Assembly (NCBI RefSeq): GCF_003352915.1
Contig: NZ_CP022314.1
Coordinates: 124,001-188,000 of the forward strand
Reading direction: 5' to 3'
From: Arthrobacter sp. PM3
GTDB lineage: Bacteria > Actinomycetota > Actinomycetes > Actinomycetales > Micrococcaceae
Length of the DNA stretch: 64,000 nucleotides
Shown here in pieces: positions 14,901 to 23,070 of the stretch; positions within the stretch are counted from its first letter, which is position 1; each line of letters begins with the position of its first letter. A program made the position numbers and the translations under genes. The notes beneath the pieces are model-generated. The model saw only the letters and a list, made by a program, of their open reading frames with translations, ran no database searches and was not told the DNA's origin.

Positions 14901-15332
14901 TTAGCCTTCGACCGTGATGCCCATGGAGCGGGCGGTGCCGGCGATGATCTTCGCTGCGCCTTCGAGGCTGGTGGCGTTGAGGTCTTCCATCTTGGTGGAG
15001 GCGATCTCGTTGACCTGTGCCTGAGTCAGCTTGGCAACCTTGACGGTGTGCGGGGTCGGGGAACCCTTGGCAACGCCTGCAGCCTTCTTGATCAGCTCCG
15101 CAGCCGGCGGGGTCTTGGTGATGAACGTGAACGAACGGTCCTCGTAGACCGTGATTTCGACCGGAATAACGTTGCCGCGCTGGGCTTCCGTCGCAGCGTT
15201 GTACGCCTTGCAGAATTCCATGATGTTGACACCGTGCTGGCCAAGCGCAGGACCGATCGGCGGGGCCGGGTTAGCGGCACCTGCCTGGATCTGCAGCTTG
15301 ATGAGGCCGGTGACCTTCTTCTTGGGAGCCAA
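14901..15332 (-). CDS. rplK: 50S ribosomal protein L11
   Basis: A 143-residue L11. TTG at 15332 is chosen as start because AGAAGGA lies just upstream and the product then begins at [17 protein letters not shown], giving the exact family length. [20 protein letters not shown] is the conserved N-terminal block. L11 shapes the GTPase-associated centre and is needed for RelA-type responses. It lies between nusG and rplA, the normal order. Confidence 0.98.
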
Positions 15333-15461
15333 TGTAGGTCCTTCTCTCAAATACGTCCTGGGGCACAGGAGCGTGCCTCAGGTTGGTGGCCGCCATGGCA
15401 AGGCGGCCGGCCGCCCCGTGGCTGCTAAGCAGGCAGTCCGGAGCGAATTCTGTGGGATCAG

Positions 15462-16295
15462 CTAGATCTTGCTGACCTGGTTGAACGCCAGGGTGACCGG
15501 CGTTTCGCGCTCGAAGATGGACACCAGCACCACGAGGGTCTGGGAATCGATCTTGATCTCGGAGATCGTGGCGGGAAGGGTCTCGAACGGGCCTTCCTTG
15601 ACGATGACGGACTCGCCGACCTCGAAGTCGACGTCCACCTGGGCGGCCGCGTGCTTGACGGGCTTGCCCTTCTCGGCCTGCTCTTCCTCGAAGACCGGGG
15701 CCAGCATGGAGAAGACCTCATCGAGGCGCAGCGGGACCGGGTTGTGGGCGTTGCCCACGAAGCCGGTGACACCGGGGGTGTGGCGGACGGCGCCCCAGGA
15801 AGCGTCGGTGAGGTCCATGCGGACCAGGACGTAGCCGGGGATGCGGACGCGGTTGATCACCTTGCGCTGAGCGTTCTTGATCTCAACGACTTCCTCCATC
15901 GGAACCTGGATTTCGAAGATGTAGTCTTCCATGTCCAGGGTCTGGATGCGGGTCTCAAGGTTGGCCTTGACGCGGTTCTCGTATCCTGCGTACGAGTGGA
16001 TGACGTACCAGTCACCCTCCTGGCGGCGCAGCTTGGCCTTGAACTCCTCGGCAGGGTCGACGTCGGCCTTGGCGGCTGCCGCGGCCAGCGCGTCGGTTTC
16101 AGCTTCGGCGCTTTCTTCAGCGTCGACGTCGTCGGCAACTGCTGCCTCGTCGTCGCCCTCAGCGGCTACGGCCTCGTCAGTGACGTCGGATTCGGGTGCA
16201 GCAGACAAAGCCTCGGACTCTTCCGTGGTTTCCACCGCGGCGTCCTGGCTCTTATCCAGCCCAGTCTCAGTTACCTCGAGCTCCTGCTCAGACAC
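15462..16295 (-). CDS. nusG: transcription termination/antitermination factor NusG
   Basis: A 277-residue NusG. A ~100-residue acidic Ala/Glu/Asp-rich N-terminal extension, usual in actinobacteria, precedes the NGN domain ([20 protein letters not shown]). The KOW domain is [23 protein letters not shown] start at 16295 with GCAGGAG six bases upstream is preferred over an ATG at 16325 that lacks a ribosome-binding site. It couples RNA polymerase to termination factors and to the ribosome. It follows secE by ~110 nt in the usual secE-nusG-rplK-rplA order. Confidence 0.96.
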   Translation of the reverse strand: MSEQELEVTETGLDKSQDAAVETTEESEALSAAPESDVTDEAVAAEGDDEAAVADDVDAEESAEAETDALAAAAAKADVDPAEEFKAKLRRQEGDWYVIHSYAGYENRVKANLETRIQTLDMEDYIFEIQVPMEEVVEIKNAQRKVINRVRIPGYVLVRMDLTDASWGAVRHTPGVTGFVGNAHNPVPLRLDEVFSMLAPVFEEEQAEKGKPVKHAAAQVDVDFEVGESVIVKEGPFETLPATISEIKIDSQTLVVLVSIFERETPVTLAFNQVSKI

Positions 16296-16408
16296 TTGGT
16301 CTCCTGCTTCCTCATTGCCTAACATGCCTATTTAAATGACTCAATTCCGCACACCCCGCGGAACCTCCGGTTTCCCGGGGCCTCCACGCAGTCTGCGGAC
16401 CGGTCGCC

Positions 16409-16693
16409 TTAGCGGTCCGTGGGGCCGCTGCCGCCGAAGACCCAGCTGACCGCGGTCCCAAAGGCCAGGTCCAGCAGCGTGACGATGATCATCATGATGG
16501 TCACGAACACCAGCACCACGAGCGTGTAGTTGATCAGTTCTTTACGGGTCGGTGCGACGACCTTCTTCAGTTCGCCAATAACCTGGCGGATGAAGATCGC
16601 GATGCGAGCAAAGAAGCCGGGCTTAGCGGCGTTCTTAGCGGGGCGGCCTTTGGAGCTGCTGGCAGCTGTTTCGGTCACCTGGTCCTCACTCAT
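16409..16693 (-). CDS. secE: preprotein translocase subunit SecE
   Basis: A ~94-residue SecE. It has the conserved amphipathic region RQVIGELKKVVAPTRKELIN followed by one transmembrane segment (YTLVVLVFVTIMMIIVTLLD) and a short tail. It clamps SecY in the membrane translocon. The ATG at 16693 is used; an in-frame GTG five codons later is an alternative. It lies between tRNA-Trp and nusG, the common bacterial arrangement. Confidence 0.95.
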   Translation of the reverse strand: MSEDQVTETAASSSKGRPAKNAAKPGFFARIAIFIRQVIGELKKVVAPTRKELINYTLVVLVFVTIMMIIVTLLDLAFGTAVSWVFGGSGPTDR

Positions 16694-16772
16694 CCTCGCA
16701 ATGATCGGATACCCGGCTCTGAACTGAACCATGGTTGCTGCGCTTGCTCCGGATGATCCGGAACAGCATGCG

Positions 16773-16845
16773 CAGGGCAGACAGGACTCGAACCTGCAAC
16801 CTGCGGTTTTGGAGACCGCTGCGCTACCAATTGCGCCACTACCCT
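16773..16845 (-). tRNA. tRNA-Trp (CCA)
   Basis: The minus strand folds as a complete cloverleaf. AGGGTAG pairs with CTGCCCT in the acceptor stem, with D arm GCGC/GCGC, anticodon stem GCGGT/ACCGC with loop CTCCAAA (anticodon CCA), and T arm GCAGG-TTCGAGT-CCTGT. The 3' CCA is not encoded. It is directly upstream of secE and may share its transcript. Confidence 0.95.
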
Positions 16846-16930
16846 TCGGGGCGAAAACCGCTCCGGCCGATGCTTTCCACAGGCTTCCCTGAGGCGCAGA
16901 CCATCATCGTGTTTTCAACACCGGAGAACC

Positions 16931-16960
16931 AGTCTACGCAAGATCTGCGTCTACGTCGAA
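16931..16960 (-). promoter_or_regulatory. candidate promoter of the tRNA-Trp / secE cluster
   Basis: On the minus strand TTCGAC (16960-16955) and TAGACT (16936-16931) are 18 nt apart, each about 4/6 to consensus, ~85 nt upstream of the tRNA. Between the tRNA and the divergent aminotransferase (16846-17120) I see no other feature. Confidence 0.4.
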
Positions 16961-17120
16961 CCGGCCCTCTTCCGGCCCCTGCAGGCCCGGAAAAGCCAAC
17001 TGAAAGCAGTCAGTCACATTTCCGTTCCGGCGCCGCGGGGGATCCGGTGAACAGCATAGAGTAGATTTCGTCGAATCCCACATCCAGCCTTCCAGCTGCA
17101 AGCGAAGAACGGACCCGCCC

Positions 17121-18338
17121 ATGTCTGCCGCCCGCATTTCCCAGCGCATTTCCGCCATAGCCGAATCCGCCACACTGGCCGTCGATGCCAAGGCGAAGGC
17201 GCTGAAGGCGGCCGGCCGGCCGGTGATCGGCTTCGGCGCCGGAGAACCCGACTTCCCGACCCCCGGCTACATCGTGCAGGCCGCCATCGAGGCCGCCAGC
17301 CAGCCGAAGTACCACCGCTACTCCCCCGCCGGCGGGCTGCCGGAGCTCAAGCAGGCCATCGCGGAGAAGACGTTCCGGGATTCCGGCTACAAGGCCGAAG
17401 CGTCGCAGGTACTGGTCACCAACGGCGGCAAGCAGGCCGTGTACAACACCTTCGCCACGCTGCTGGATCCGGGCGACGAGGTGATCGTCCCCACCCCGTT
17501 CTGGACCACGTACCCGGAGGCCATCCGGCTCGCCGGCGGCGTGCCGGTGGAAGTCTTCGCGGGCCCGGAGCAGGAGTACCTGGTCACCGTGGACCAGCTG
17601 GAGGCTGCCCTCACCGACCGCACCAAGATCCTGCTCTTCGTGTCCCCCTCGAACCCCACCGGCGCCGTGTACTTGCCGGAGCAGGTCAAGGCGATCGGCC
17701 AGTGGGCGGCGTCCAAGGGCCTGTGGGTGGTCACCGACGAAATCTACGAGCACCTGACCTACGACGGCGTGCCGTTCACGTCGATCGCCACCGCGGTTCC
17801 GGAACTCGGCGACAAGGTGGTCATCCTCAACGGTGTCGCCAAGACGTACGCCATGACCGGCTGGCGCGTGGGCTGGATGATCGGCCCCGCGGACGTCATC
17901 AAGGCGGCCACCAACCTGCAGTCCCACGCCACGTCGAACGTCTCCAACATCCCCCAGATCGCCGCCTTGGCCGCCGTATCCGGGCCACTGACTGCCGTCG
18001 ATGAGATGAAGGTGGCTTTTGACCGCCGCCGCAAGGCGATTGTCGCCGGCCTGAACGCCATTGACGGCGTCGAATGCCCGACGCCGAAGGGCGCGTTCTA
18101 CGTGTACGCGGACGTCCGTGCGCTGCTGGGCCGGGAATTCCCGTCCGCGAACGGTCCGGTACGGCCCGCGACGTCGGCCGAGCTCGCCGCGCTGATTCTC
18201 GATGAGGTTGAGGTCGCCGTGGTTCCGGGCGAGGCCTTCGGGCCGTCCGGCTATCTGCGCCTGTCCTACGCCCTGGGCGACGAGGACCTGGCGACCGGCG
18301 TCGGCCGCCTGCAGGACTTCCTCGGCAAGGCCCAATAG
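17121..18338 (+). CDS. PLP-dependent aspartate-type aminotransferase (class I/II)
   Basis: A 405-residue fold-type I aminotransferase. Landmarks are [12 protein letters not shown] (37-48, substrate arm), NGGKQAVYN (101-109), SPSNPTG (175-181), DEIYEHL (206-212), the PLP-binding K241 in [15 protein letters not shown], and RLSYALG near the C-terminus with the substrate-carboxylate arginine. This pattern fits aspartate aminotransferase of the AspC/Ib type, linking oxaloacetate and aspartate. Aromatic or other substrates cannot be excluded. It is a single gene, divergent from the tRNA/secE cluster and followed by a hairpin and repeats. Confidence 0.9.
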   Translation: MSAARISQRISAIAESATLAVDAKAKALKAAGRPVIGFGAGEPDFPTPGYIVQAAIEAASQPKYHRYSPAGGLPELKQAIAEKTFRDSGYKAEASQVLVTNGGKQAVYNTFATLLDPGDEVIVPTPFWTTYPEAIRLAGGVPVEVFAGPEQEYLVTVDQLEAALTDRTKILLFVSPSNPTGAVYLPEQVKAIGQWAASKGLWVVTDEIYEHLTYDGVPFTSIATAVPELGDKVVILNGVAKTYAMTGWRVGWMIGPADVIKAATNLQSHATSNVSNIPQIAALAAVSGPLTAVDEMKVAFDRRRKAIVAGLNAIDGVECPTPKGAFYVYADVRALLGREFPSANGPVRPATSAELAALILDEVEVAVVPGEAFGPSGYLRLSYALGDEDLATGVGRLQDFLGKAQ

Positions 18339-18404
18339 CACCCTCCCTCACTTTTCGCTCAAAAAAGCACGATGCTCCCTCACTTATGGGGGATTCAAAC
18401 CGGA

Positions 18405-18430
18405 CCCTCCCGCACCACGGTGCGGGAGGG
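18405..18430 (+). terminator. hairpin downstream of the aminotransferase
   Basis: CCCTCCCGCACC (18405-18416) pairs perfectly with GGTGCGGGAGGG (18419-18430). It is ~65 nt past the aminotransferase stop. Its 3' arm begins the first 32-bp tandem repeat, so several downstream units could pair with the same 5' arm. Confidence 0.5.
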
Positions 18431-18559
18431 CCGGGCGTTAAAGCGCAGGACCTGCGGGAGGGCCGGGCGTTAAAGCGCAGGATCTGAGGGAGGGTCGGGT
18501 CCTGAAGCGCAGGACCTGCGGGAGGGTCGGGTCCTGCAGCGCAGGACCTGCGGGAGGGT
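18421..18559. repeat. four 32-bp tandem repeats plus a partial copy
   Basis: Units start at 18421, 18453, 18485 and 18517, each beginning TGCGGGAGGG (TGAGGGAGGG in unit 3) and ending AGCGCAGGA(C/T)C, with a partial fifth at 18549. Units 1-2 share CCGGGCGTTAA and units 3-4 share TCGGGTCCTG, so they fall into two sub-types. The array ends three bases before the stop codon of the response regulator. Confidence 0.85.
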
Positions 18560-18561
18560 TG

Positions 18562-19233
18562 TTAGAGGAGGCGGCGCTCGGCGGCCCAGCGGGTCAGTTC
18601 GTGGCGGCTGGACAGCTGAAGTTTCCGCAGGACGGCCGAGACGTGGGTTTCGACCGTCTTGATCGAGATGAACAGCTCCTTGGCCACTTCCTTGTAGCTG
18701 TACCCGCGCGCGATCAGGCGCATCACTTCGAGCTCCCGGGCCGAGAGCTTGTCGAGCTCGTCGTCGGCGATGTCCGCGGGGGCAGTCCCGAACGCGTCCA
18801 GGACGAAACCCGCCAGCCTGGGCGAGAAGACGGCGTCGCCGCCCGCTACCCGGCGGACGGCCCCGCTGATCTCGGCCCCGGAAATCGTCTTGGTGACGTA
18901 GCCGCGTGCGCCGGCCCGAATGACGGACACCACGTCCTCGGCCGCATCCGAGACACTCAGCGCCAGGAACCGCGTGGTGGCCAGCAGCGGCGCCGACCCG
19001 GCCAGCACCTCCCGGCCACCGCCGCCCCGCCCGCCGGGCAGGTGGACGTCCAAGAGGACGACGTCGGGGCGCTGGGCTGCGATGACGGCGACCGCCTCCT
19101 CCACGGTCCCGGCCTCGCCCGCGACGGCGATGTCCGGGTCCAGGTCGGCCTTCAGTCCGGAGCGGAAAATGGCGTGGTCGTCCACGATCACGACCCGGAT
19201 CGGGGCACGGTTTTCCGGTGCTGAACTGCTCAC
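18562..19233 (-). CDS. NarL/LuxR-family response regulator
   Basis: A 223-residue two-component regulator. The receiver domain has VVIVDDHAIFRSGL and the phospho-acceptor D62 in VVLLDVHLPGG, with the switch residues around LALSVSD and the conserved lysine in YVTKTI. The LuxR-type HTH covers LSARELEVMRLIARGYSYKE and ISIKTVETHVSAVLRKL. The GTG start overlaps the stop of the kinase gene (GTGA), so the pair is translationally coupled. It probably regulates the divergent PspC operon or cell-envelope genes, by analogy with LiaR/VraR-type systems (inference). Confidence 0.93.
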   Translation of the reverse strand: MSSSAPENRAPIRVVIVDDHAIFRSGLKADLDPDIAVAGEAGTVEEAVAVIAAQRPDVVLLDVHLPGGRGGGGREVLAGSAPLLATTRFLALSVSDAAEDVVSVIRAGARGYVTKTISGAEISGAVRRVAGGDAVFSPRLAGFVLDAFGTAPADIADDELDKLSARELEVMRLIARGYSYKEVAKELFISIKTVETHVSAVLRKLQLSSRHELTRWAAERRLL

Positions 19234-20615
19234 AGTTTGGCCTCTCCGTTGCTGTTGTTGGCGGCAGACGCCGCAGTTCCGGCAGAAGTAGTTCCGGCTG
19301 ATGCGCCGTCGGTGACCGGCAGCCGAAGCCGCACCTCGGTGCCGTCCGGGCTGCTGATGATGGCGGCGGTGCCTCCGTGCCGGTGCATCCGCCCGATGAT
19401 CGACTCCCGCACACCGAGCCGGTCCGGCGGAACGGAGTCCGGGTCGAAGCCCGGGCCGCGGTCCTTGACGAAGACTTCCGCGGCGCCGTCCGTGACTTCG
19501 AGGTAGACGGACACGGCACCGCCGCCGTGGCGGGCGGCGTTCAGCATGGCCTCGCGGGCGGCCTGGACCAGGGCCTCATGGCGTTGGGTCATGACACAGT
19601 CGCCCACGCTGACCACTTCAACCGCCTCCCCCAAAGCATCTTCGACCTCGGCGGCGGCGGCTTTGACGCCTTCGGACAGGCTGCCGGGTTCCTTGTCCGC
19701 GTCACGGTACAGCCAGCCGCGCAGCTCCCGTTCCTGCGCGCGGGCGAGCCGGATGACGTCGTGTTCGTTACCGGCGCGGCGCTGGATCAGGGCGAGAGTC
19801 TGCAGCACGGAGTCGTGGAGGTGGGCGGCGATCTCGGCGCGCTCGGTGGCCCGGACCCGGCCGGCGCGCTCGGTTTCCAGGTCCCGCCAGAATTTCAGCC
19901 CCCAGGGCAGCAGCACCAGGGCCACGCCGCCGAGCACCGCGACGGAGGCAAGGAGCGCCAGCCAGGTCTGCTCCCAGGACCCCGAGCCGGAGACCATCAC
20001 CAGCACTCCGGCCACCACGAGGGCCAGGCCGGCCGCGAGGCGGGCCCAGCCGCCTGCCTGGTCCGCCTTGGTTTTGTCCACGAGTCCGGCGCGGCGGGTC
20101 TCGTCCAGCTGCATCCAGGCGATCGCGGCACCGCCCAGGATCGCCGCCACCGGGATGAGCGTGCCCAGCGGCACGTCGACCCCCAGGAGCCGGGCGATCA
20201 GGATCCCGGCGGCCAGCAGCAAGCCCGCGCCCAGCAGGATCTCCTTGCCGAAGGCCATGCCGGGCATCCTGGCCCGCCAGGACCCCTGCGGTGCCGTCCG
20301 GGCAGTCTCCGCGGTCCCATCCGGCACCGGGGACCCGGAGGTGCCCGGGACGCCGGCGGCGCGGGGGTCGCTGACGGCCGGAGCAATGGGCGACGCCGGG
20401 CGGCGGGTATTGCGCCGATCGCTCTCATCCGCGGTGGGGACCATGATCCAGAGCCACGCGTAGAAGGCAACCCCGGCGCCGCCCGCGAGCGCGGCGACCA
20501 CCATGCCGATCCGGACCATGCGCACCGGCCAGCCCAGGTGGTTGGCGAGGCCTGCGCAGACGCCGGCGATCACGCGGTCGCTGCTGCGGACCAGCGGAGG
20601 GCGCGGGGTTGTCAT
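19230..20615 (-). CDS. sensor histidine kinase with N-terminal PspC domain
   Basis: A 461-residue membrane sensor. Residues ~10-62 are a PspC domain (RVIAGVCAGLANHLGWPVRM plus a transmembrane helix). Four or so further hydrophobic segments follow (128-245). The HisKA_3 phospho-acceptor is H267 in AAHLHDSVLQTL, and the ATPase domain has NAARHGG (N box), KDRGPGFD and GTEVRLRLP. A PspC domain fused to a NarL-type kinase is a known actinobacterial design, thought to sense envelope stress. It is divergent from a second PspC gene 125 bp away and coupled to its response regulator. Confidence 0.9.
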   Translation of the reverse strand: MTTPRPPLVRSSDRVIAGVCAGLANHLGWPVRMVRIGMVVAALAGGAGVAFYAWLWIMVPTADESDRRNTRRPASPIAPAVSDPRAAGVPGTSGSPVPDGTAETARTAPQGSWRARMPGMAFGKEILLGAGLLLAAGILIARLLGVDVPLGTLIPVAAILGGAAIAWMQLDETRRAGLVDKTKADQAGGWARLAAGLALVVAGVLVMVSGSGSWEQTWLALLASVAVLGGVALVLLPWGLKFWRDLETERAGRVRATERAEIAAHLHDSVLQTLALIQRRAGNEHDVIRLARAQERELRGWLYRDADKEPGSLSEGVKAAAAEVEDALGEAVEVVSVGDCVMTQRHEALVQAAREAMLNAARHGGGAVSVYLEVTDGAAEVFVKDRGPGFDPDSVPPDRLGVRESIIGRMHRHGGTAAIISSPDGTEVRLRLPVTDGASAGTTSAGTAASAANNSNGEAKL

Positions 20616-20739
20616 GAATCAATCCAAGCACGGATCGGGGTTTCCCGGGCTGGTTTGGCGGCCGAACCGGGGGCCGCTCAGGGACAGTTCAGGGTGTTCC
20701 CCAGTAGAGCCCGGCAGCGTGAACGGGAAGGATCGAAGT

Positions 20740-22365
20740 ATGAACCCGCACACTCCGCACCCCGATGAAGGCCGGTCCTCCGCTGACCGGCACGCGACGG
20801 ATCAATCAGCCCCGGATTCCGCCGAAAGCGGTCTTCCCGACGCAGGCCCAACCGACGCAGGCCAGGCCGACGCCGGTTCGCCCTACCCGGGCCCGTCCGC
20901 CGCCGGGCCGGGCGGCGGACGGCAGCAGGAGCCGCCCCGGCTCTACGCCACCGGCGACCCGGAGGGCCCCTATGCCCCGCCGCCGTACTACGGCGGAACT
21001 CCGACCCCGGACGGACCGCCGCAGGGCGGACCCATGCCGGGACCGCAGGGGCAGAACTTCTTCGACTGGATCCGCAGCCAGGGCATCTCCCGCGGACGCG
21101 ACCGGTGGATCGGCGGCGTCGCCAGCGGCATCGCGCACCGGCTCGGCATCGACCCCCTGATCATTCGGGGTGTCCTGATCGTCCTGACGGTGTTCGCCGG
21201 CCTGGGTGTGCTCGCCTACGGCCTGGCCTGGGCACTGCTGCCCGAACCCGACGGCCGCATCCACGTCCAGGAGGCTGCCGCCGGCCGGTGGACTGCCGGC
21301 ATGACCGGCGCCCTCATCACCACCGTCATCGGCTTCCCCAGCCTCGGCGCCGGCGTCTGGGGCTGGGACCGGTACGGCTTCGGTGCCTTCGTCTGGACCG
21401 TGTTCTGGGTGGGCGGTGCCATCTACGTCGTCTACTACCTGACCCAGCGCAACAAGTCCCGGAACGGAGCCGCTCCCATGTCATCGCGCTACGAGTCCAG
21501 CAGCCCTGCCGGCGCCGCAGCGTTTGCCGGCACTGCCGGCGCCGGGCAGCCGGCCGCCGCCACGGACTTCCCGCACGACGGCGGCCCCGCCTACCCCGGA
21601 CCCGTCAACGATTCCGTCGCCTCCCCCGCCGGGCCTGACTGGGGGCTGAGCGCACCGGCTGCCACCCCGCCGGGTTCCATGCCCCCCGGCGGCTACTTCC
21701 CGGAGCCGGGGCCCGTTCCGCCGCGGCCGGCCCCGCGCAACCTGGGCCCGGGCGCGCCGGCCGTCGCCATTACGGTCGGCGCCGCGCTCCTGGTAGGTGG
21801 CGGCATCAAGGCCCTCGACGCCGCCCACGTGATCAATCTCGGCGACGCCGGCAACGCGCTGGTCTGGGCCGTCGCCGCCGGCATCCTGGGCCTCGGGATC
21901 CTGATAGCGGGCTTGCGCGGACGGACCTCGGGGATCCTGAGCTTCTTCGCCGTCGTGGCCCTGCTGATCGGCGGAATCTTCAGCGTGATACCGCACGGCG
22001 ACCGGTTCCGGTTCCAGAACGCCGACTGGGCGCCTGCCAGCATCGAACAGGCCCGCGGCGGCTTTGAGATCACGGGCGGGACCGGAACGGCTGACCTCAG
22101 CAAGGTGGCCCTGGACCCGCCGCTGCGCACCGACGTCGTCATTCCGATCGACGCGACGGCCAGCAACCTGACCGTCGTCATTCCCGCCACCGTCCCCGTG
22201 CAGATCCAGGCGGACATGACCATGGGGAACCTGCACGAAGGCACCCGGGACCACGGCGGGGTGACCAACCTGAACAGCGACTACAACACGTCCCAGCCGG
22301 GCGCCCGGATGGTGGTCCGGATTTCCGGCACCGTCAGCAACGTGACCATCAAGGAAGGCAACTGA
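20740..22365 (+). CDS. PspC-domain membrane protein with LiaF-like C-terminal domain
   Basis: A 541-residue protein. It has a Pro/Gly/Asp-rich cytoplasmic N-terminus (1-105), a PspC domain with transmembrane helix (DRWIGGVASGIAHRLGIDPL, near 120-170), two to three more membrane segments, and a Pro-rich linker. Two further helices follow, then a C-terminal beta-rich domain (EITGGTGTADLSKVAL ... VTIKEGN) like the DUF2154/LiaF C-terminal domain. GGAAGGA precedes the ATG. LiaF-like proteins usually inhibit the cognate kinase, so it is the likely partner of the divergent kinase/regulator pair (inference). Confidence 0.82.
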   Translation: MNPHTPHPDEGRSSADRHATDQSAPDSAESGLPDAGPTDAGQADAGSPYPGPSAAGPGGGRQQEPPRLYATGDPEGPYAPPPYYGGTPTPDGPPQGGPMPGPQGQNFFDWIRSQGISRGRDRWIGGVASGIAHRLGIDPLIIRGVLIVLTVFAGLGVLAYGLAWALLPEPDGRIHVQEAAAGRWTAGMTGALITTVIGFPSLGAGVWGWDRYGFGAFVWTVFWVGGAIYVVYYLTQRNKSRNGAAPMSSRYESSSPAGAAAFAGTAGAGQPAAATDFPHDGGPAYPGPVNDSVASPAGPDWGLSAPAATPPGSMPPGGYFPEPGPVPPRPAPRNLGPGAPAVAITVGAALLVGGGIKALDAAHVINLGDAGNALVWAVAAGILGLGILIAGLRGRTSGILSFFAVVALLIGGIFSVIPHGDRFRFQNADWAPASIEQARGGFEITGGTGTADLSKVALDPPLRTDVVIPIDATASNLTVVIPATVPVQIQADMTMGNLHEGTRDHGGVTNLNSDYNTSQPGARMVVRISGTVSNVTIKEGN

Positions 22366-22366
22366 C

Positions 22367-22630
22367 ATGAGCAGCTATGACGACACCCGTCCGGGCGACG
22401 GGCAGGACCCGGAACCGGCCGGCTCCCCGGCCCGGGTGGGCACCGTGGTCTGGGGGCTGATCGTGCTGGCCCTGGCCGCACTGATCATCATTTCCCGGCT
22501 CGGCATCGTGGCCCTGAACGGCACCTATGTCCTGATCGGGCTCATGATCGGCGCGGGCGCCGCCCTCATCATCGGCGGCCTCCTCTCGGCCCGCAGGCGT
22601 GACAATAAATCAACTTCAGGGAAGTCTTGA
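22367..22630 (+). CDS. small two-span membrane protein of the PspC operon
   Basis: An 87-residue protein with two hydrophobic segments (VVWGLIVLALAALIIISRLG and YVLIGLMIGAGAALIIGGLL), a polar N-terminus and a basic C-terminus. The ATG is one base after the stop of the preceding PspC/LiaF-like gene, so translation is coupled. No catalytic motif is seen; it is probably a structural or signalling accessory. Confidence 0.8.
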   Translation: MSSYDDTRPGDGQDPEPAGSPARVGTVVWGLIVLALAALIIISRLGIVALNGTYVLIGLMIGAGAALIIGGLLSARRRDNKSTSGKS

Positions 22631-22633
22631 ACC

Positions 22634-22888
22634 ATGGATAAATTCTTCAACTCCGTCCGGGGCCTCGGCCTGAAACGCGGTCCGCAGCGCTGGGTCGGCG
22701 GCGTGTGCGGCGGGATTGCCGCCAAACTGAATGTCGACGTGGCGTGGGTCCGCATCGCCTACCTGCTCCTGAGCCTGCTCCCCGGCCCGGCCTTCGTGTT
22801 CTACATTGCCGCGTGGCTGCTCCTGCCGGACCAGCGCAACGCCATCATCCTGGAATCGTTCCTCGCGAAGCGTTCCCCGCGGCCCTGA
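22634..22888 (+). CDS. small PspC-domain protein
   Basis: An 84-residue protein that is almost entirely one PspC domain: RGPQRWVGGVCGGIAAKLNV, then a hydrophobic helix (AYLLLSLLPGPAFVFYIAAW) and a short basic tail. It is the third PspC protein within 4 kb and the last gene of the operon. The PspC family interacts with envelope-stress machinery at the membrane. Confidence 0.88.
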   Translation: MDKFFNSVRGLGLKRGPQRWVGGVCGGIAAKLNVDVAWVRIAYLLLSLLPGPAFVFYIAAWLLLPDQRNAIILESFLAKRSPRP

Positions 22889-22934
22889 CCCGGCCGCCGG
22901 CGCGTCACGCAACACCGCGCACGCCAGCACGTAC

Positions 22935-22963
22935 GGTGCCCCTGCCATCACGGCGGGGGCACC
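22935..22963 (+). terminator. terminator after the PspC operon
   Basis: GGTGCCCCTGCC pairs with GGCGGGGGCACC around a 5-nt loop, ~45 nt past the operon's last stop codon and ~110 nt before phosphofructokinase. Confidence 0.6.
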
Positions 22964-23070
22964 GGTGCGTGTAACCGTTTGTGTCCTACCCCACACGCGC
23001 CACTAGACTCTAGGTGAGCTCAGCGTGGCGCTCTGCCTGTACCCCTTCAAACCAGGATTTGAGCCAAGAC

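Noticed and set aside
18421..18559. Possible CRISPR array
   Set aside because: The 32-bp units are directly adjacent with no unique spacers and no cas genes are near; it is a simple tandem repeat.
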